Shown: positions 14,101 through 23,918 of the stretch, one piece after another
Numbering within the stretch: position 1 is the stretch's first letter
Layout of the letters: each line of letters begins with the position of its first letter
Origin: Ophioderma brevispina
Taxonomy: Eukaryota; Echinodermata; Ophiuroidea; Amphilepidida; Ophiodermatidae
Reading direction: 5' to 3'
Length of the DNA: 64,000 nt
NCBI GenBank assembly: GCA_023653785.1
Contig: JAMKCH010041544.1
Location: forward strand, 1 to 64,000
The notes under the pieces: model-generated
What the model was told of the DNA's origin: nothing
Seen by the model: the letters and a program-made list of their open reading frames with translations, nothing else
Databases searched by the model: none
Made by a program: the position numbers and the translations under genes

Positions 14101-16119
14101 TACTATGAATATCTGACTTGCCCATTTTCCCTTTTTTTTTGGGGGGGGGGGGGGGGGGGGGCGGGACTTTGCCCTTCCATCTATACTCCATTTCCCTACC
14201 TCTGCAGTGACGTCAGCGCAAGATATGATGGTTGCACCAGTAACCAAGCACGCTGGCTTAGAGCAACAACATTTTTACACAAAGACGGTTTATTTGACGT
14301 ATGCGTAAAAGCTGTGTCAAGGTTACGACATCACTGCAACGGCACAGAGATAGAGGAATGGATTATATCTTCCTTGCCTCTGTGAGAAGTGATTTGATTA
14401 AGAAACATATTTCAAGGAAATACCTATAGGCAACAATAGAACTTTGTGTATTTAATAAAATTTTGTTTAGATTTTTGTTTTTGAGTGTGTTGATAAACAC
14501 ACTAAATAATATTTTCATGTGTACTTTTTCCTCTAGGATAATCTTCCAAAATACAAACCCACACTTGTCCGTGATGACGGTGTACTTCAACAACTCGACC
14601 CCTATGTGCCATCATCTCACCGTACCCACAAGAGATTTAGTCGTCATGAGCTGGATGGCTACCCAAAGAAAGATGCTGCAACTTATTGGCGATGTGAAGA
14701 CTACCCACAAGCATGGGGACATGGAACAAAACATAAGTAAGTTAATTGTACTGACTAAAAATGAACTCTTTCTGGATGTAGAGGATAGAAAGCTAAGGCC
14801 TAAAAAATGTTTGCCATATCCAGGACAGCCCATCACTATATTTGGAGGTGGCTGTCGCAAGTAGTTCACTGGTAGTTGAACTTGGGCTGCCCTGGATATG
14901 CGAGGGCAGGCTTCTGTCAATAAATGAACACTGTCCTTTCGATATTCAGACCACCCACATAGTGGGGATGGGAGGGCAGCCCTGAGCTGATTGGCTAGTG
15001 GCTTGAGTTGGGATGGCCTCTTCCCAATATAGTGATGATGTTGGTGCTATATTTCAACTACTATCTCATAACATGGCTCTTAACCTAATTTGCATTGAAA
15101 ACATAGTCGAATGGTTGTTTCTAGGGCATTCGGATTACGGCAAACCGTTTTTTCTTTTTTTTCCCTAAATGTATAACATTGCAATATGACCTGTATTGTT
15201 ACATTCAAGTGTTGGCGGGGGTTCTGGCCTCTTACTGTTATGCAAATTGTGGTCTGTAGTTGAAATTAGAGGCAGGATGCCATTTAACAATTATGAAAAA
15301 TTAGACAAAGTTTAACATAAATTTGGAAGGAAAAAGAAGAGGCAGAAGAATGAATTTTGTAGCAGGCCTATAGCGGTAGAATTTTTGTTATGTAAGAGGG
15401 GTAGAATTTTTTTTCAAAAGTGGACCTTTCCTGCATGTGGACTTTAGGGAAAATTTGGCCAACAAAACCTCCACCTTTTTTGACAAAAAGCCTGATTTTT
15501 TTTTCTTGCTGTCGCTTGTAACTGACACAGAACATCTTTTGTTAGACTTTCAGGTCTGAAATGACAAATGTTAGACCAGGTTTAAAGTTAGATCTGTTCT
15601 AATCAAAATAGTTTGCTAAAATTTACCAGTTATTTTCTTAGTAAGTAGCAAATTTCAATTTAAACTCAAAAATAAAGACCAAATACTTCATGTCAATGCA
15701 GCACAGAAAATGTTTTTCTGGTGGGACTAAATTACCCAATTTACACCGGCCTAACTCTTTTGTGCATAAAGACCTTAATTTTGGATGGGGCTGCATACCT
15801 AACTCCTCTCCAGTTCCCACCCTGGCTTAATTGTTTTGTAGGAACTTCGGTAAAAATGATTAGTGGAGTTTTTATTTCTGGTTTAAAATGATAAATCATT
15901 CTTTGAAATTATTGACTCATCTTCTTCATTTCTCTTTTTTACAGTCCTTTGCCTAAAGATTCCGTGCCACGATCGAGACCACCTATGCAAGATGAATGGT
16001 CTGCAAGAATCTATCAAGGAACTTCCGATGGCCTGATAAGTTTGCCCGAATCCTCACAATGGAAGAAATCGCACCATGACAACGTCTTACGTCCGCCATC
16101 CGACGCAAGAATCGGGTGA
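7985..16119 (+). CDS. Unnamed multi-exon gene, uncharacterised soluble protein of at least 320 residues
   Basis: Coding exons are 7985-8107, 8274-8516, 9601-9656, 13358-13523, 14537-14736 and 15945-16119. Every junction has AG and GT borders and the phases agree (0, 0, 2, 0, 2), giving one uninterrupted frame of 320 codons to a TGA. Recognisable stretches are RLPDLPHGLVASTFADY, TDYNHSFFPASDFK, RPWRKPLTMGNQES, FSRHELDGYPKKDAATYW and PRSRPPMQDEWSARIY. The protein is rich in Pro, His, Arg, Asn and aromatic residues, with no signal peptide, membrane segment or coiled coil. I do not recognise the family. The extended, tryptophan- and proline-rich make-up recalls ciliary or sperm microtubule inner proteins (the SPMIP type), but this is only an impression of composition. 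The first exon has no ATG in frame, so the N terminus lies upstream. Confidence 0.65.
8274..8516 (+). CDS. Unnamed gene, exon b (81 codons)
   Basis: This is the longest coding exon. It opens after TTTGTATTAG, closes at TTCAAG|GTAAAC and is phase 0 at both ends. It reads from RLPDLPHGL through KLKWKERHLIFTRQL to SFFPASDFK. The sequence is not repetitive, and unbiased amino-acid use over 81 codons makes it a good exon. Confidence 0.65.
8811..9198 (+). mobile_element. GCAACGAGAGATTT MITE, copy 2
   Basis: Same orientation and interior as the 3.77 kb copy, with a short insertion in the left end (GCAACGcatGAACGAGAG). The right end reads CTCTCGTTGCAAACCT then TTAA. It lies in the intron between exons b and c. 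Confidence 0.75.
9601..9656 (+). CDS. Unnamed gene, exon c (18 codons plus 2 bases)
   Basis: A small exon between ACTGACAG and AG|GTGAGT that reads HNKAPGHWAWYINTISEK. It starts in phase 0, as exon b requires. Its two trailing bases join the first base of exon d to make Arg, which opens the correct frame there. That phase match supports an exon too short to judge alone. Confidence 0.5.
10450..11243 (+). repeat. Tandem duplication, two copies offset by about 396 bp
   Basis: The block with TTTGTTTATGGTATAATATG, CCCCATATAGGCCACTGTG, GGTGGCCGGATTCACCTC and GCAAAAGATAATTGAC occurs at about 10450-10847 and again at about 10866-11243, with a T(20) run at the join. The second copy holds a further short tandem copy of the GGCCTAGCACGTC segment. 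Each copy includes part of a TTAA element and the tail of a retroposon, so the duplication is younger than both. Confidence 0.8.
11121..11560 (-). mobile_element. Retroposon with (CTAA)n-A tail and 10-base target duplication
   Basis: In minus orientation it ends in CTAACTAACTAAAAAAAA, a typical retroposon tail, and its left and right flanks both read CTGTCCGTTT (11111-11120 and 11561-11570). The interior holds repeated CATCCGGTCA motifs like the 3' ends of some LINEs. It lies inside the right part of a TTAA element; a relative without insertion lies at 12.28 kb. A second copy lies at 42.26-42.63 kb. No reverse transcriptase is present, so it is a SINE or a truncated LINE. Confidence 0.8.
11571..11736. 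mobile_element. Right part of a TTAA element split by the retroposon
   Basis: It matches 12290-12453 (ACAGAAAATACAAAATT, GAATTTGCACGTAAGATTAG, GGTTCAGAYGATATAAAAAT, GTGGATCACGAAATG) and ends at TTAA at 11737-11740. The left part lies before the retroposon, within the tandem duplication. Confidence 0.75.
11741..12074. mobile_element. TTAA-flanked MITE, AGGTGGTTGTTCCG family
   Basis: TTAA at 11737-11740 and 12075-12078 bound a 334 bp stretch whose ends are AGGTGGTTGTTCCGAT and ATCGGAACACGCCCCT, 13 of 16 bases paired. It shares its left TTAA with the preceding element. No coding potential. Confidence 0.7.
12112..12453. mobile_element. TTAA-flanked MITE, AGGTGCATTTCGTGAT family, intact copy
   Basis: TTAA at 12108-12111 and 12454-12457 bound 342 bp with ends AGGTGCATTTCGTGATTTC and GATCACGAAATGCCCCC. 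Its middle carries CTGTCCGTTT at 12280-12289 directly followed by ACAGACAG, the uninterrupted form of the site split by the retroposon at 11.1 kb. Confidence 0.8.
12560..13128 (+). mobile_element. Inverted-repeat element, GGTATAAGCCCACC family, copy 1
   Basis: The ends are TACCGTAACCACTCGGGTAT and, on the other strand, TACCATAAGCCGAGTGGTAT, each followed by AAGCCCACC. The interior includes a two-fold tandem unit, CTGTATAGCTCCTGGTTACT, at about 12920-13010. A relative lies inverted at 53308-53805. Outer TA bases may be the target duplication. Confidence 0.75.
13358..13523 (+). CDS. Unnamed gene, exon d
   Basis: It opens after CTTCAAAACAG and closes at ATCAGA|GTAAGT. The reading runs from PWRKPLTMGNQESEM through QPGVDFPSAFNPNPQ to HHKNMPSPIR. 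A second AG 13 bases upstream (TTAATTCAG) would throw the frame into a stop if joined to exon c, so the inner acceptor is preferred. The 3.7 kb intron before it holds the cluster of TTAA-flanked elements. Confidence 0.7.
13651..13806. mobile_element. hAT-like MITE with GCGGATCCAGG ends
   Basis: CAAGCGCGGATCCAGGG on the left is mirrored by CCTGGATCCGCCATTG on the right, with G-rich then CCCCCCGGTAATTTTGAC interior. This GGATCCAGG end is a familiar short-element terminus in animal genomes. It lies in the intron between exons d and e. Confidence 0.65.
14186..14363 (+). mobile_element. TA-flanked MITE, CTCCATTTCCCTACCTC family, copy 1
   Basis: It starts at TA|CTCCATTTCCCTACC and ends with TAGAGGAATGGAT|TA, about 178 bp. 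A copy in the same orientation lies at 33.89 kb, sharing GATGGTYGCACCAGT and GTGTCAAGGTTAYGACAT. A G(22) run at 14139-14161 sits just before it. Confidence 0.65.
14537..14736 (+). CDS. Unnamed gene, exon e
   Basis: Good splice borders (TTTCCTCTAG and CATAA|GTAAGT) enclose a frame reading DNLPKYKPTLVRDDG, then VPSSHRTHKRFSRHELDGY, then WRCEDYPQAWGHGTKH. It is the most protein-like stretch of the gene, with a dense run of Tyr, Trp, His and charged residues. It ends with two bases of an Asn codon completed in the next exon. Confidence 0.75.
14865..15944. other. Intron between exons e and f, no repeats recognised
   Basis: An AT-rich intron with T runs. An inverted pair near 14810-14900 (CATATCCAGGACAGCC and GGCTGCCCTGGATATG) could fold into a hairpin of about 15 bases. 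Confidence 0.45.
15945..16119 (+). CDS. Unnamed gene, last coding exon with stop
   Basis: A strong acceptor (TTTCTCTTTTTTACAG) is followed by the rest of the Asn codon, then PLPKDSVPRSRPPMQDEW and, at the end, RPPSDARIG before TGA at 16117-16119. The 3' UTR runs on about 270 bases to an AATAAA. Confidence 0.75.
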
Positions 16120-16370
16120 ACCTCTTTCCTGCCCCGTGACACTCCTTGGGTGATTCCCAGGGCAGGCCCCTCAACCAACTTTTGCTGTTCCCAACATGTA
16201 TGGCAATAATTCACACTTATGTCGTTGGAAAACCAATTTCAGTGTAAACAACAGCACGTTAAGATTAGGAGTCAGTGCAGTTGTTGCAAATAACATCATA
16301 CGACCTGTCTTCACCATGTTTCTCATGTTTATGTATGATAAAATGACTGTAATTAACGAGCCATGGAGTC

Positions 16371-16376
16371 AATAAA
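16371..16376 (+). terminator. Poly(A) signal of the unnamed gene
   Basis: AATAAA lies 252 bases after the stop codon and is followed by GTGTTGTAACATTTGTGGCTTGG, a GT-rich stretch of the sort that binds cleavage factors. Cleavage would be expected near 16390-16400. Confidence 0.65.
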
Positions 16377-16978
16377 GGTGTTGTAACATTTGTGGCTTGG
16401 AAATGGGTTACTGGCCCATTGGTTTGTGTCACCCTAATTCCACATGGGTACTTGAGGTTTAATTATTTTTAGCCAAATGAAAGAACACAGGCTTACTACT
16501 TCTGGCACCTATTCCACAATTTCTCAATGTACGTACCTCAACATAATATGAAAATGGACATAGGGTGTAAGGCTGGCACTTCCAAACCCAGGGCAATTGT
16601 TGAAAGGGACATTAAAAAAAGGAAGGAGGTATTTGGGTGATAAGATGCCAAATGCCCCAAAAGAGGATTTTTTTTGGTGATATCACCCCCAAAAACTGGG
16701 GTCTTGGGTGAATTGTTTGCAACATTTTCTAACAACAGGGAGGTCTCTTAGATGAAATTGAACACAGTGCATATGGAAAAATGTTTAAAAAATGGTCTGT
16801 GGGTGAAATTTGCAAAGCATATGGGGTCTTTGGGTACAAAGATGCTGAAAATGGAATCTTCCCAGCTTTTCATACATGTCCCTCCCTCCCCCTCCTCTCG
16901 GGTAACTTTATTGATACAAAACTTGATAGTGTGTAAACCAATTGGTGCAATGAGCCCGTTTCACATTGTTTTTCTATA

Positions 16979-18190
16979 CAGGGTGTCCTCAGAAGAATGT
17001 TACCCTCCACTAATGGCCATTTTTGCTTACTTAAGTCAATCTTATCCTTGTTTTATCCTTATATTTGAAAATATGTACTCTTATGACATATTGTAAAACA
17101 AGAAAGAAAACGGTGAAAAATAACCAAACAATGACTATTTCCGGAAAAATGAGGCAAACCTCCTTTGTCCCCACGGCTAGCATAAGTAGAGGAAACCATG
17201 GATGCAATATCCCCTACATTAAAACATGTCTAAGAACCCTCCTGGTCACTAATACTCTCAATTGAAGTCCACATTCAGTATTTCACTCCCTCCATATCGA
17301 GAGTGAAATCTCTTGAAAATGTTTGTATTTCACTCTTTGACAAAAAAATATTCTTGAGAGTGAAGTCAACACCCTTCAATTTCTGTTCTTAGCACACTCG
17401 GTACAGATTTCACTCGTCTCATTTCAGTTTCACTCTTGAGAATTTGCCTCCAGAGTGAAATACTCCTTGAGAAAAATTGTGAGTGAAATTACTGCCATTG
17501 CTGGTTTTAGAGTTATTGTTCACTTCTCTACGCACTGCAGCATTAATTGCGGCTGATTTGTTCCTGTTCTTTTTGACGACCTACTCCTCTCCTTGCACCT
17601 TTTTGAGTCTTGCCATGCTCCGAATTTTTCTCTGCCCCTTTGATTGCCATTACTAGGAACCCTACATTGGAGGGAAAGCGTTTACCCATTCACGATGACG
17701 ATGTCCTTTAACCCAAGATCAGTTCAGTATCTCCATTGTAGGAAGCCACGCCGCCATGCCATTATTGAAAAGTGTGCTTTAAAAACCAAATTCATGTTTG
17801 CATTATGAGGGAGACGGGTGAGGTGATTTAGGTCCCTACTTCATTCTAGAACAAATTAATTGCTGTTTCAGCATGTCATCTTTAGGCATTACATGTGAAC
17901 AAATTAATTAAATCTGATGAACTACGTGTGCTCAAATCCATAAGAAATGCAATTTACATGTTTCTCTGCTATTGATAGCCGTGGAAAAAGTAGGTGTTCA
18001 TCGTTTTTAGGGAAATGTGTTCTAGTTTGGTTTGTTTTTCACCGTTTTTACTTCCCTGTTTCAACCATATGTCAAAAAACAAGTACATATTTTCATAATA
18101 TACCGCTAATACTTTAAAACAAGGATAAGAATTGATTAAGTAGCAAAAATGGCCATTTCTGGAGGGTAACGTTCTTTCTGAGACACCCTG
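16979..18190. mobile_element. 1.2 kb TA-flanked DNA transposon, long inverted ends, no transposase
   Basis: TA at 16977-16978 and 18191-18192 bound a stretch starting CAGGGTGTCCTCAGAAGAAT and ending with the inverted GTTCTTTCTGAGACACCCTG. The inverted repeat runs on for about 110 bases, including GAGGGTAACRTTCTT, AATGGCCATTTYTG and AACAAGGATAAGA. The interior (17280-17490) has about nine scattered GAGTGAAAT or ATTTCACTC motifs. No transposase frame, so non-autonomous; the TA target and CAGGG ends fit Tc1/mariner-type elements. Confidence 0.8.
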
Positions 18191-18267
18191 TAAGAATAAT
18201 AAGATGTATCTTCAGCATAGCAGAATAAGGTGTGTAAACCAATGGATGCAGTGGGCTGTTTTATTTG

Positions 18268-18431
18268 GGAGTTTCCGTAAACGACCTATATGGCTTTTTC
18301 TGACACGCTTACATGTATGAATTTGAAAACCCTTCACAGAAAACGCATATTCTTATTCAGTTAAGGTTTCCGAAGTCATAAGTGTGTCGAAAAAAAAGTG
18401 TGTCAGGTGGGTAAGGTTACGGAAAAACTCC
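18268..18431. mobile_element. MITE, GGAGTTTCCGTAA family, copy 1
   Basis: The ends GGAGTTTCCGTAA and TTACGGAAAAACTCC enclose TTTTTCTGACACGCTTACATG and its loose mirror AAGTGTGTCAGGTGGGTAAG. Relatives lie at 21.29 and 24.91 kb. Confidence 0.65.
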
Positions 18432-19226
18432 GTTTTCATTTTGGTTTAATAAATACCATGTATAGTAGACATGTACCCCTAGCATTGGCAAACTAGTGTA
18501 TCTTTATCTTATTTTATTCCTCGATGATAAATGAGGTGAGGAAAGTTGATTCCTTATTTCCTGCTACCGACATCCTTCAATTTAATTTTTCACCAAAACT
18601 TATTATTTAGTCAATAATTTGAAAGTAAATTGCTTTTGGAGCTTCCAGTAATTTTCTGTAATACATGACCGAAAATCCAACTAAAGGTGTATGATGTTGA
18701 TATCAAGGTGTTTGAATTCATAAGACAATCAAAAACTCTATGATGACTTATCAAAATGCCATTTCTTGATACAATCAACAAGTGCAATAATTTTTCTATC
18801 AATTTTTCATTCTTGTTTTTATTCCCTTTGATGCTGAGGTCATTGAAGAAAAATATGAAATATTGTGCTGACCATTAGCATATCAAATTTGAAGTCTTCA
18901 CCTGGATTGAATGACCTTATTGACCCGTCATACCGTCGTGGAAGTTGTGCACCATATGTATTTCAAAACATTAATGTGCACTGCAAGCTCACATACTGTA
19001 AACTATATTGGTATTTTTTCACTCGTGATATCCAAACAAAATATCTTTTAGTGCCAAGATTTCATAGGGCCATTCTCTGATAAAGTGTTCAGTTGGTCTC
19101 CCAATACCAAATATCAAAATAAGGAATCCTGAAAATCGTAAACTTAATATTCTCAGCACAGAACAATGCATGGGTGATCTTGAACAATATGCGATTTTTT
19201 AGTATCATAGCCTAACGTTAACCACT
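18432..19226. other. Non-coding AT-rich stretch
   Basis: No supported exon and no repeat relative was recognised in this stretch. Confidence 0.4.
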
Positions 19227-19229
19227 GAA

Positions 19230-20693
19230 GTAACGTATCTGGGTAACGTATCTGGCCGGCCTTTTTCTTAGTCGTGCTGTCCTTGATGAAGTACATGCTT
19301 CACCGAATTAGTCTCTATACCTTATCAGGTATTCCCTCATACTAAGCATGGTGTGGTATTCGACTTAATTATCATAGGCGATTTGCAAGAGCGTAGCAGG
19401 AGGGAGGTAACGTATCTGGCGGGAGTATGAACGCTACCAGGAGTGAGGGTTGAAAACTGTTACTTTGAAACCAGATTTTTATACAAAACATGTATAATTA
19501 CATTGAAATCTGCTTTGTTTATCACATACTAGCTGGAGGCCTGCGCTTCGCGCGGGCTCCTCTAGTTGAGTGAACGGGGGCGATCACTGAAAGAGAAAAG
19601 ATCACGAAACTGAAGCGATCACTGAAACATAAGCGATCACTGAAACAGACTCCTCAAGTAACTCCCGTATGAATTAAACCGCATCCTGAAGTTTAAGATT
19701 CCCCCGGTCACAAAACACGTTTAGTTAACTCAATTTCCCTTACCTATCAATCCTGTATCTCAGGTAGTTCCAATTTCTAAGGAAACGTAAACTGAATATT
19801 ATTCCTAAAACTTTCCTTTGGCGCTAAATTTTAATATTTTCTCGTATTTTTTAAATAATAAATGCCCAATATTTAATCCCGTATAAGTGTCCAGTTAACT
19901 TTTCATATTTCATCATATTACTCATTTTTTTCTTCTCATAACCCTCAAATCCCGTACAAAGTCGTCATCCTGCAGTTTATGCATTCCCCCTTCGTCAACA
20001 TCCCATGAGCGTATTTTTTCCACAACTCAGTGCCCTATAGTAGTTCCAGCATATCCTGTAGCTTGTCCCTATGTAGGCCTACTTCCCTATTTCTAAGTAC
20101 TACAACCGCATTATTTCATCCCGTAACTTTCCATATATGTTAATCTTTTCTCAAAACTAATCTCAAACCTACTTTCCCGTGTGTTCTACCCGTACTTTCC
20201 AGCTCACAATCAAAGCGAAATAATATCATGAACTGTTATGGAATCATATTTTCTTTACCCACACCGTTCGTAAATACGCTCGGTGGGTTTTGGGCAACTA
20301 CCGTATAAGACCGCCTGTTACTTGGTATACCCATGTACGTCCTCACACTACCGTTGCCGTACCACAGATAGCGTCCACTCATAACCCCGTCTCAACGCAC
20401 CACCATACGCCCGCTTAGTAACCCGTACAAACAAATGGTAATTATCATAGCAACCGAGCACCTTGTTGCGCTGATTTTTCAGCCATTCTGAACTGGATTT
20501 CGTCCAATATATGCGCTAAACCACCCCGTCCGATCCTACACGCCCTTTCAAGTTAATTGGCGCAATATGGATCGACTGACGAGCCTTTTGCGAACAAACA
20601 TCCAACATTAGCCAAAGTATGTAAGATTGGAACATTGTTCTTCCTTTATTTTTAGCAATTTTGTATCCATTCGAATTAGGGTAACGTATCTGG
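19230..20693 (+). repeat. Region bounded and marked by GTAACGTATCTGG motifs
   Basis: The motif occurs twice in tandem at 19230-19255, again at 19406-19419 and again at 20680-20693, always in the same direction. Between them lies a tandem GCGATCACTGAAAC set at about 19578-19645 and more GC-rich, CCCGTA-rich sequence than the surroundings. I do not know the element type. Confidence 0.5.
19527..19566 (-). mobile_element. Possible Helitron 3' end: GC-rich hairpin beside CTAG
   Basis: On the minus strand a hairpin GGAGCCCGCGC-GAA-GCGCAGGCCTCC is followed by AGCTAG and then T. Helitrons end in a short GC-rich hairpin followed by CTRR and insert between A and T. The plus strand also has CTAG right after the hairpin, so the direction is unsure, and no 5' TC end or Rep/helicase frame was found. 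Confidence 0.35.
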
Positions 20694-21288
20694 CTGCAAT
20701 ATTGGCGACTTGCTTTCAGAGAACTCTTACTAAACTTTAATAATCCATATTATCATGGTTTGAACTTAAAATTTAGGGCTAATATAGGCTGTATAAAATG
20801 CATGTAATCTGTGATATGCGCTCTGTGTACAAGCAGGACATGTTTAACGAACGGATTTGGCTTGCACCTGGCGAAAAGCAAGAACTAGCATCTTGGCTTT
20901 AATACTTGATACTTTCTCATCCGGTTACAACTTCTAGTCGGGATCATTTTGAAAGCATAACTCCTAAGTACAATTCTAATTAATAAATTCATTCTTAATG
21001 GCAAAAACAAGCTTTAAACTTTGCATGACTGTGAGCAACACGAAAAACGACTTTTTGAACACTTTATCGAGATGGCCCCTAGGCTACAATGAAAAAATGG
21101 TATCTGCTTTTTTCAGACTTCCAACAATTTGATCACTTCCTTATATCTGATCGTAATTTTTCAATTGTGTATATTATAATGCCATTGATTGCCACACAAT
21201 TTTACAGTAAACCCAAACAGTGCACACATTTACCTCGCAGTCGTTATCAATGGAATGGAATTCAGCCAACAGAAGAGGTACGTTGAAC

Positions 21289-21413
21289 GGGAAGGTTTCC
21301 GTAACCTGACCCATCTGACACCATTTTTTCTGTGCTTTATTCCTTGAAGGGTTTCCCCGAATTCATAAGTTGGCAGAAAAAAGTGTCAGATGGATCAGGT
21401 GACGGAAACTCCC
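21289..21413. mobile_element. MITE, GGTTTCCGTAACCTGA family, copy 2
   Basis: GGTTTCCGTAACCTGACCCA and its mirror on the right (GATCAGGTGACGGAAACTCC), with TCTGACACCATTTTTTCTG and AGAAAAAAGTGTCAGA inside, fold into a near-perfect 125-base hairpin. Confidence 0.75.
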
Positions 21414-23034
21414 CATTGAACCACCTTCCCTGGTGTATACAACATTTCTAGTGGTTCCCAACTCTCATACTTGATAGAGGCAAGTAGTAGGGTTTGAAAT
21501 TAAATACCTTTATTGCAGAGGTCTACTTAGAATTAGGTAACTCACCAGCATATTTTCAACTTAAGCCCTCCACATTCCCATTCAATGGGATCATCACCAA
21601 ATATTACCCACAGTTCTCATGAAGCATGTTTAGCATATAGCAGTTTGTAACATTTTCTGCCATTTGCTATGCATTTTAAGATTGTTTAGCAATTTTTCCC
21701 TATCCGTTTGCACTATCAACGTGATCAAAGCAGGAGCTGTTGCAACAATACGAGTCCTTAAAAAGGAAATCTTCTGCATTTTAAGGCACAATTTTGAAAT
21801 GAAACAACAAATTGAGTTTCGTACACTATCATTTAAGAATACTATGCAAGGCATCAATCATACTGATCAACCTGTATTGGGAAACAAAAGACATTCAGTT
21901 TCAGGTTACTTTTTTCTGATACATCTGGATGATTTGAAAGTAGAACACATTGGCATGGAAAAAACACCAGCTTTCAGTTACCATACTTCCCTTTTAAAGG
22001 GAACTTTCTTATCTAGTGCAAAGACCAAATCACATTGTGTAGTATACATTGCTGTGCAAGTTGTGCCATGTGTACCACACATGATATTAAGTCTGCTTAA
22101 AGGAATATTTCCATGCTATCAGTGGAAAAAAAGTAAAATATATCTACAACCAATGTAATTCCTGTACACAATTGTATATTATAACATTGGGAATATTCTT
22201 TTTGGATATAAATTCTACCTTCTACATAAGTCATTCTACAGTTAATTTGTCAAGCAAAATGGCAATCTGACCCAACCAATCAGAAAACTGTTACATACTG
22301 CTACCTTTAGGGTTAGGACTAGTCCGCATTAGTGCAAGCAGGGAATGTCCCTATCACTAGGGGGGCAAGTAGGTATCACTGACCATGCCATGCATGGAAA
22401 TATGAGACTCTTGAAGTCAACGGGCAGTATCAGTTACAGCTGAGAAGTGTAAACAATTGGATGGGCTATCACCCAATAAAGAACGGAGTACCATGCATGA
22501 GGTTTGGTCAATTCAGGACATCTTCTGCCTGGCAGAAGAAAACGTACTAACAAATAAAAATCCTTAGCATGAGCCCTGTTACACAATCACAATTCATATT
22601 ATCAATGTGCTGTTTTGTCAGTTAATTACCATTATTTATCTCCCATTTATGTACCTTATATGTATAACTTCAGTACAAGGTAGTCATTTTTGCATGGATT
22701 AGCAAAATGTTGGTTTCCTTTTTCCATCCGAAAGTATTTTTCAGAATGTAACTTTGTATATAGCAATTATGAAATAGTATAAGGATGATTGAAGTATCCT
22801 AAAATAATTTTTCCACTTTTATACAATTTTTTTTTTTTTGTGGAATCAAATGGTAATCTCTCATTGTCATTATCAATATTAAAAAAAAAACTATGATTAC
22901 ACAAGCTGCATACTAACTGACCTGTTATTGCTGGTAATCAACTAACTTTTGAAGGTAAGCTGTTATCCTCAAGGATTATTCAAGTGAATCATAAAACAAG
23001 TCTAAAATCATGAAATATACCTTAACTCTCAACT
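21414..23034. other. Non-coding AT-rich stretch
   Basis: It holds the longest uninterrupted + frame of the region (21664-22158), which has no recognisable domain, no coding-like composition and no splice support, so it is not called. No repeats were recognised. Confidence 0.4.
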
Positions 23035-23905
23035 CTTTTTCCATGAGCCAAGCAAATTTAAAGGGTACCAAAACAACACTATTATGCAGCTTTCTGTATA
23101 ACCATGGCCTACACAAATGCCTGAATAGCTTTTCTGGATGGTAGCTATAGGGGGAAATTTTTAATTGCTTCAATCATGTTGTAAAGTATACCACATTGGT
23201 CGATTATAAGATTTCCAAAAAGGGTATAGTTTTGTACTACTACAGCCTACATTTTTGGGTTATAGGCTAAAACGCAAAATCAAACAAAAGGGGCATCATT
23301 TGTACATTGGTCAAATTTCAAAGTAGCTCTGATTTGGATAAAATACGGTGCATATTATTGGTGGAGCTCATAGGATTAAAACAAGGAATAGTTTTGACTG
23401 TCTAAAATGCTTAGTTACCAATGAGCTCCAATGTAGGGGAAACAAAGGTATACGTCCATTGTATTCAATGTGGCTTGACCTTGTTTTCTCCCTACTTTGG
23501 TACGTAAGCATTTAAAACACTCAAAACTATTCCTTATTTTAATGAATTTAATCCTATGAGCTCCAATCATTTGCACCACTTTTTTAACCAAATTGGAGCA
23601 ACTTTAAAAATTGACCCCTGTATAACTGAAATTTGACCTGTTTTTAACATTAACACCAAAACTTTGGGGCGTAGATAGCTATACCTTTTTGAAATACTTA
23701 TGGTTGGACAAATGATGTGGCATACTTTTCAACATGACTGGATCATTTTAAAATTTTGACCCCTGTGTAATCCTTGATTGTCCCCTACCTGGTTATAGCT
23801 ACCATTCCAGAAATGCTATCATGCATTTTTGTGTAGATAGTGTACTAAGGCTGAATAAAAAATATCATTTTGTCCCCTTTCAGGATACCAATTTGGCTAA
23901 AATTT
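23035..23905. repeat. Large imperfect palindrome, arms about 430 bp
   Basis: From the centre near 23460, GGAGCTCATAGGATTAAAAC pairs with TGAATTTAATCCTATGAGCTCC. Pairing continues outward through GTCAAATTTCA/TGAAATTTGAC and GGATGGTAGCTATA/TAGCTACCATTCC to AATGCCTGAATAGC/GCTATCATGCATT. The arms have diverged by perhaps a fifth. It is a snap-back structure of unknown type; parts recur at 25.79 kb. Confidence 0.7.
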
Positions 23906-23918
23906 CCTAATGGCTTAA

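Noticed and set aside
13720..14247. 175-codon minus-strand frame
   Set aside because: It is created by the C/G runs at 14139-14161 and crosses two MITEs.
21664..22158. Longest uninterrupted + strand frame (164 codons)
   Set aside because: No recognisable domain, repetitive-looking AT-rich codons, no splice signals and an opposing frame; a chance frame in 64 kb is expected.
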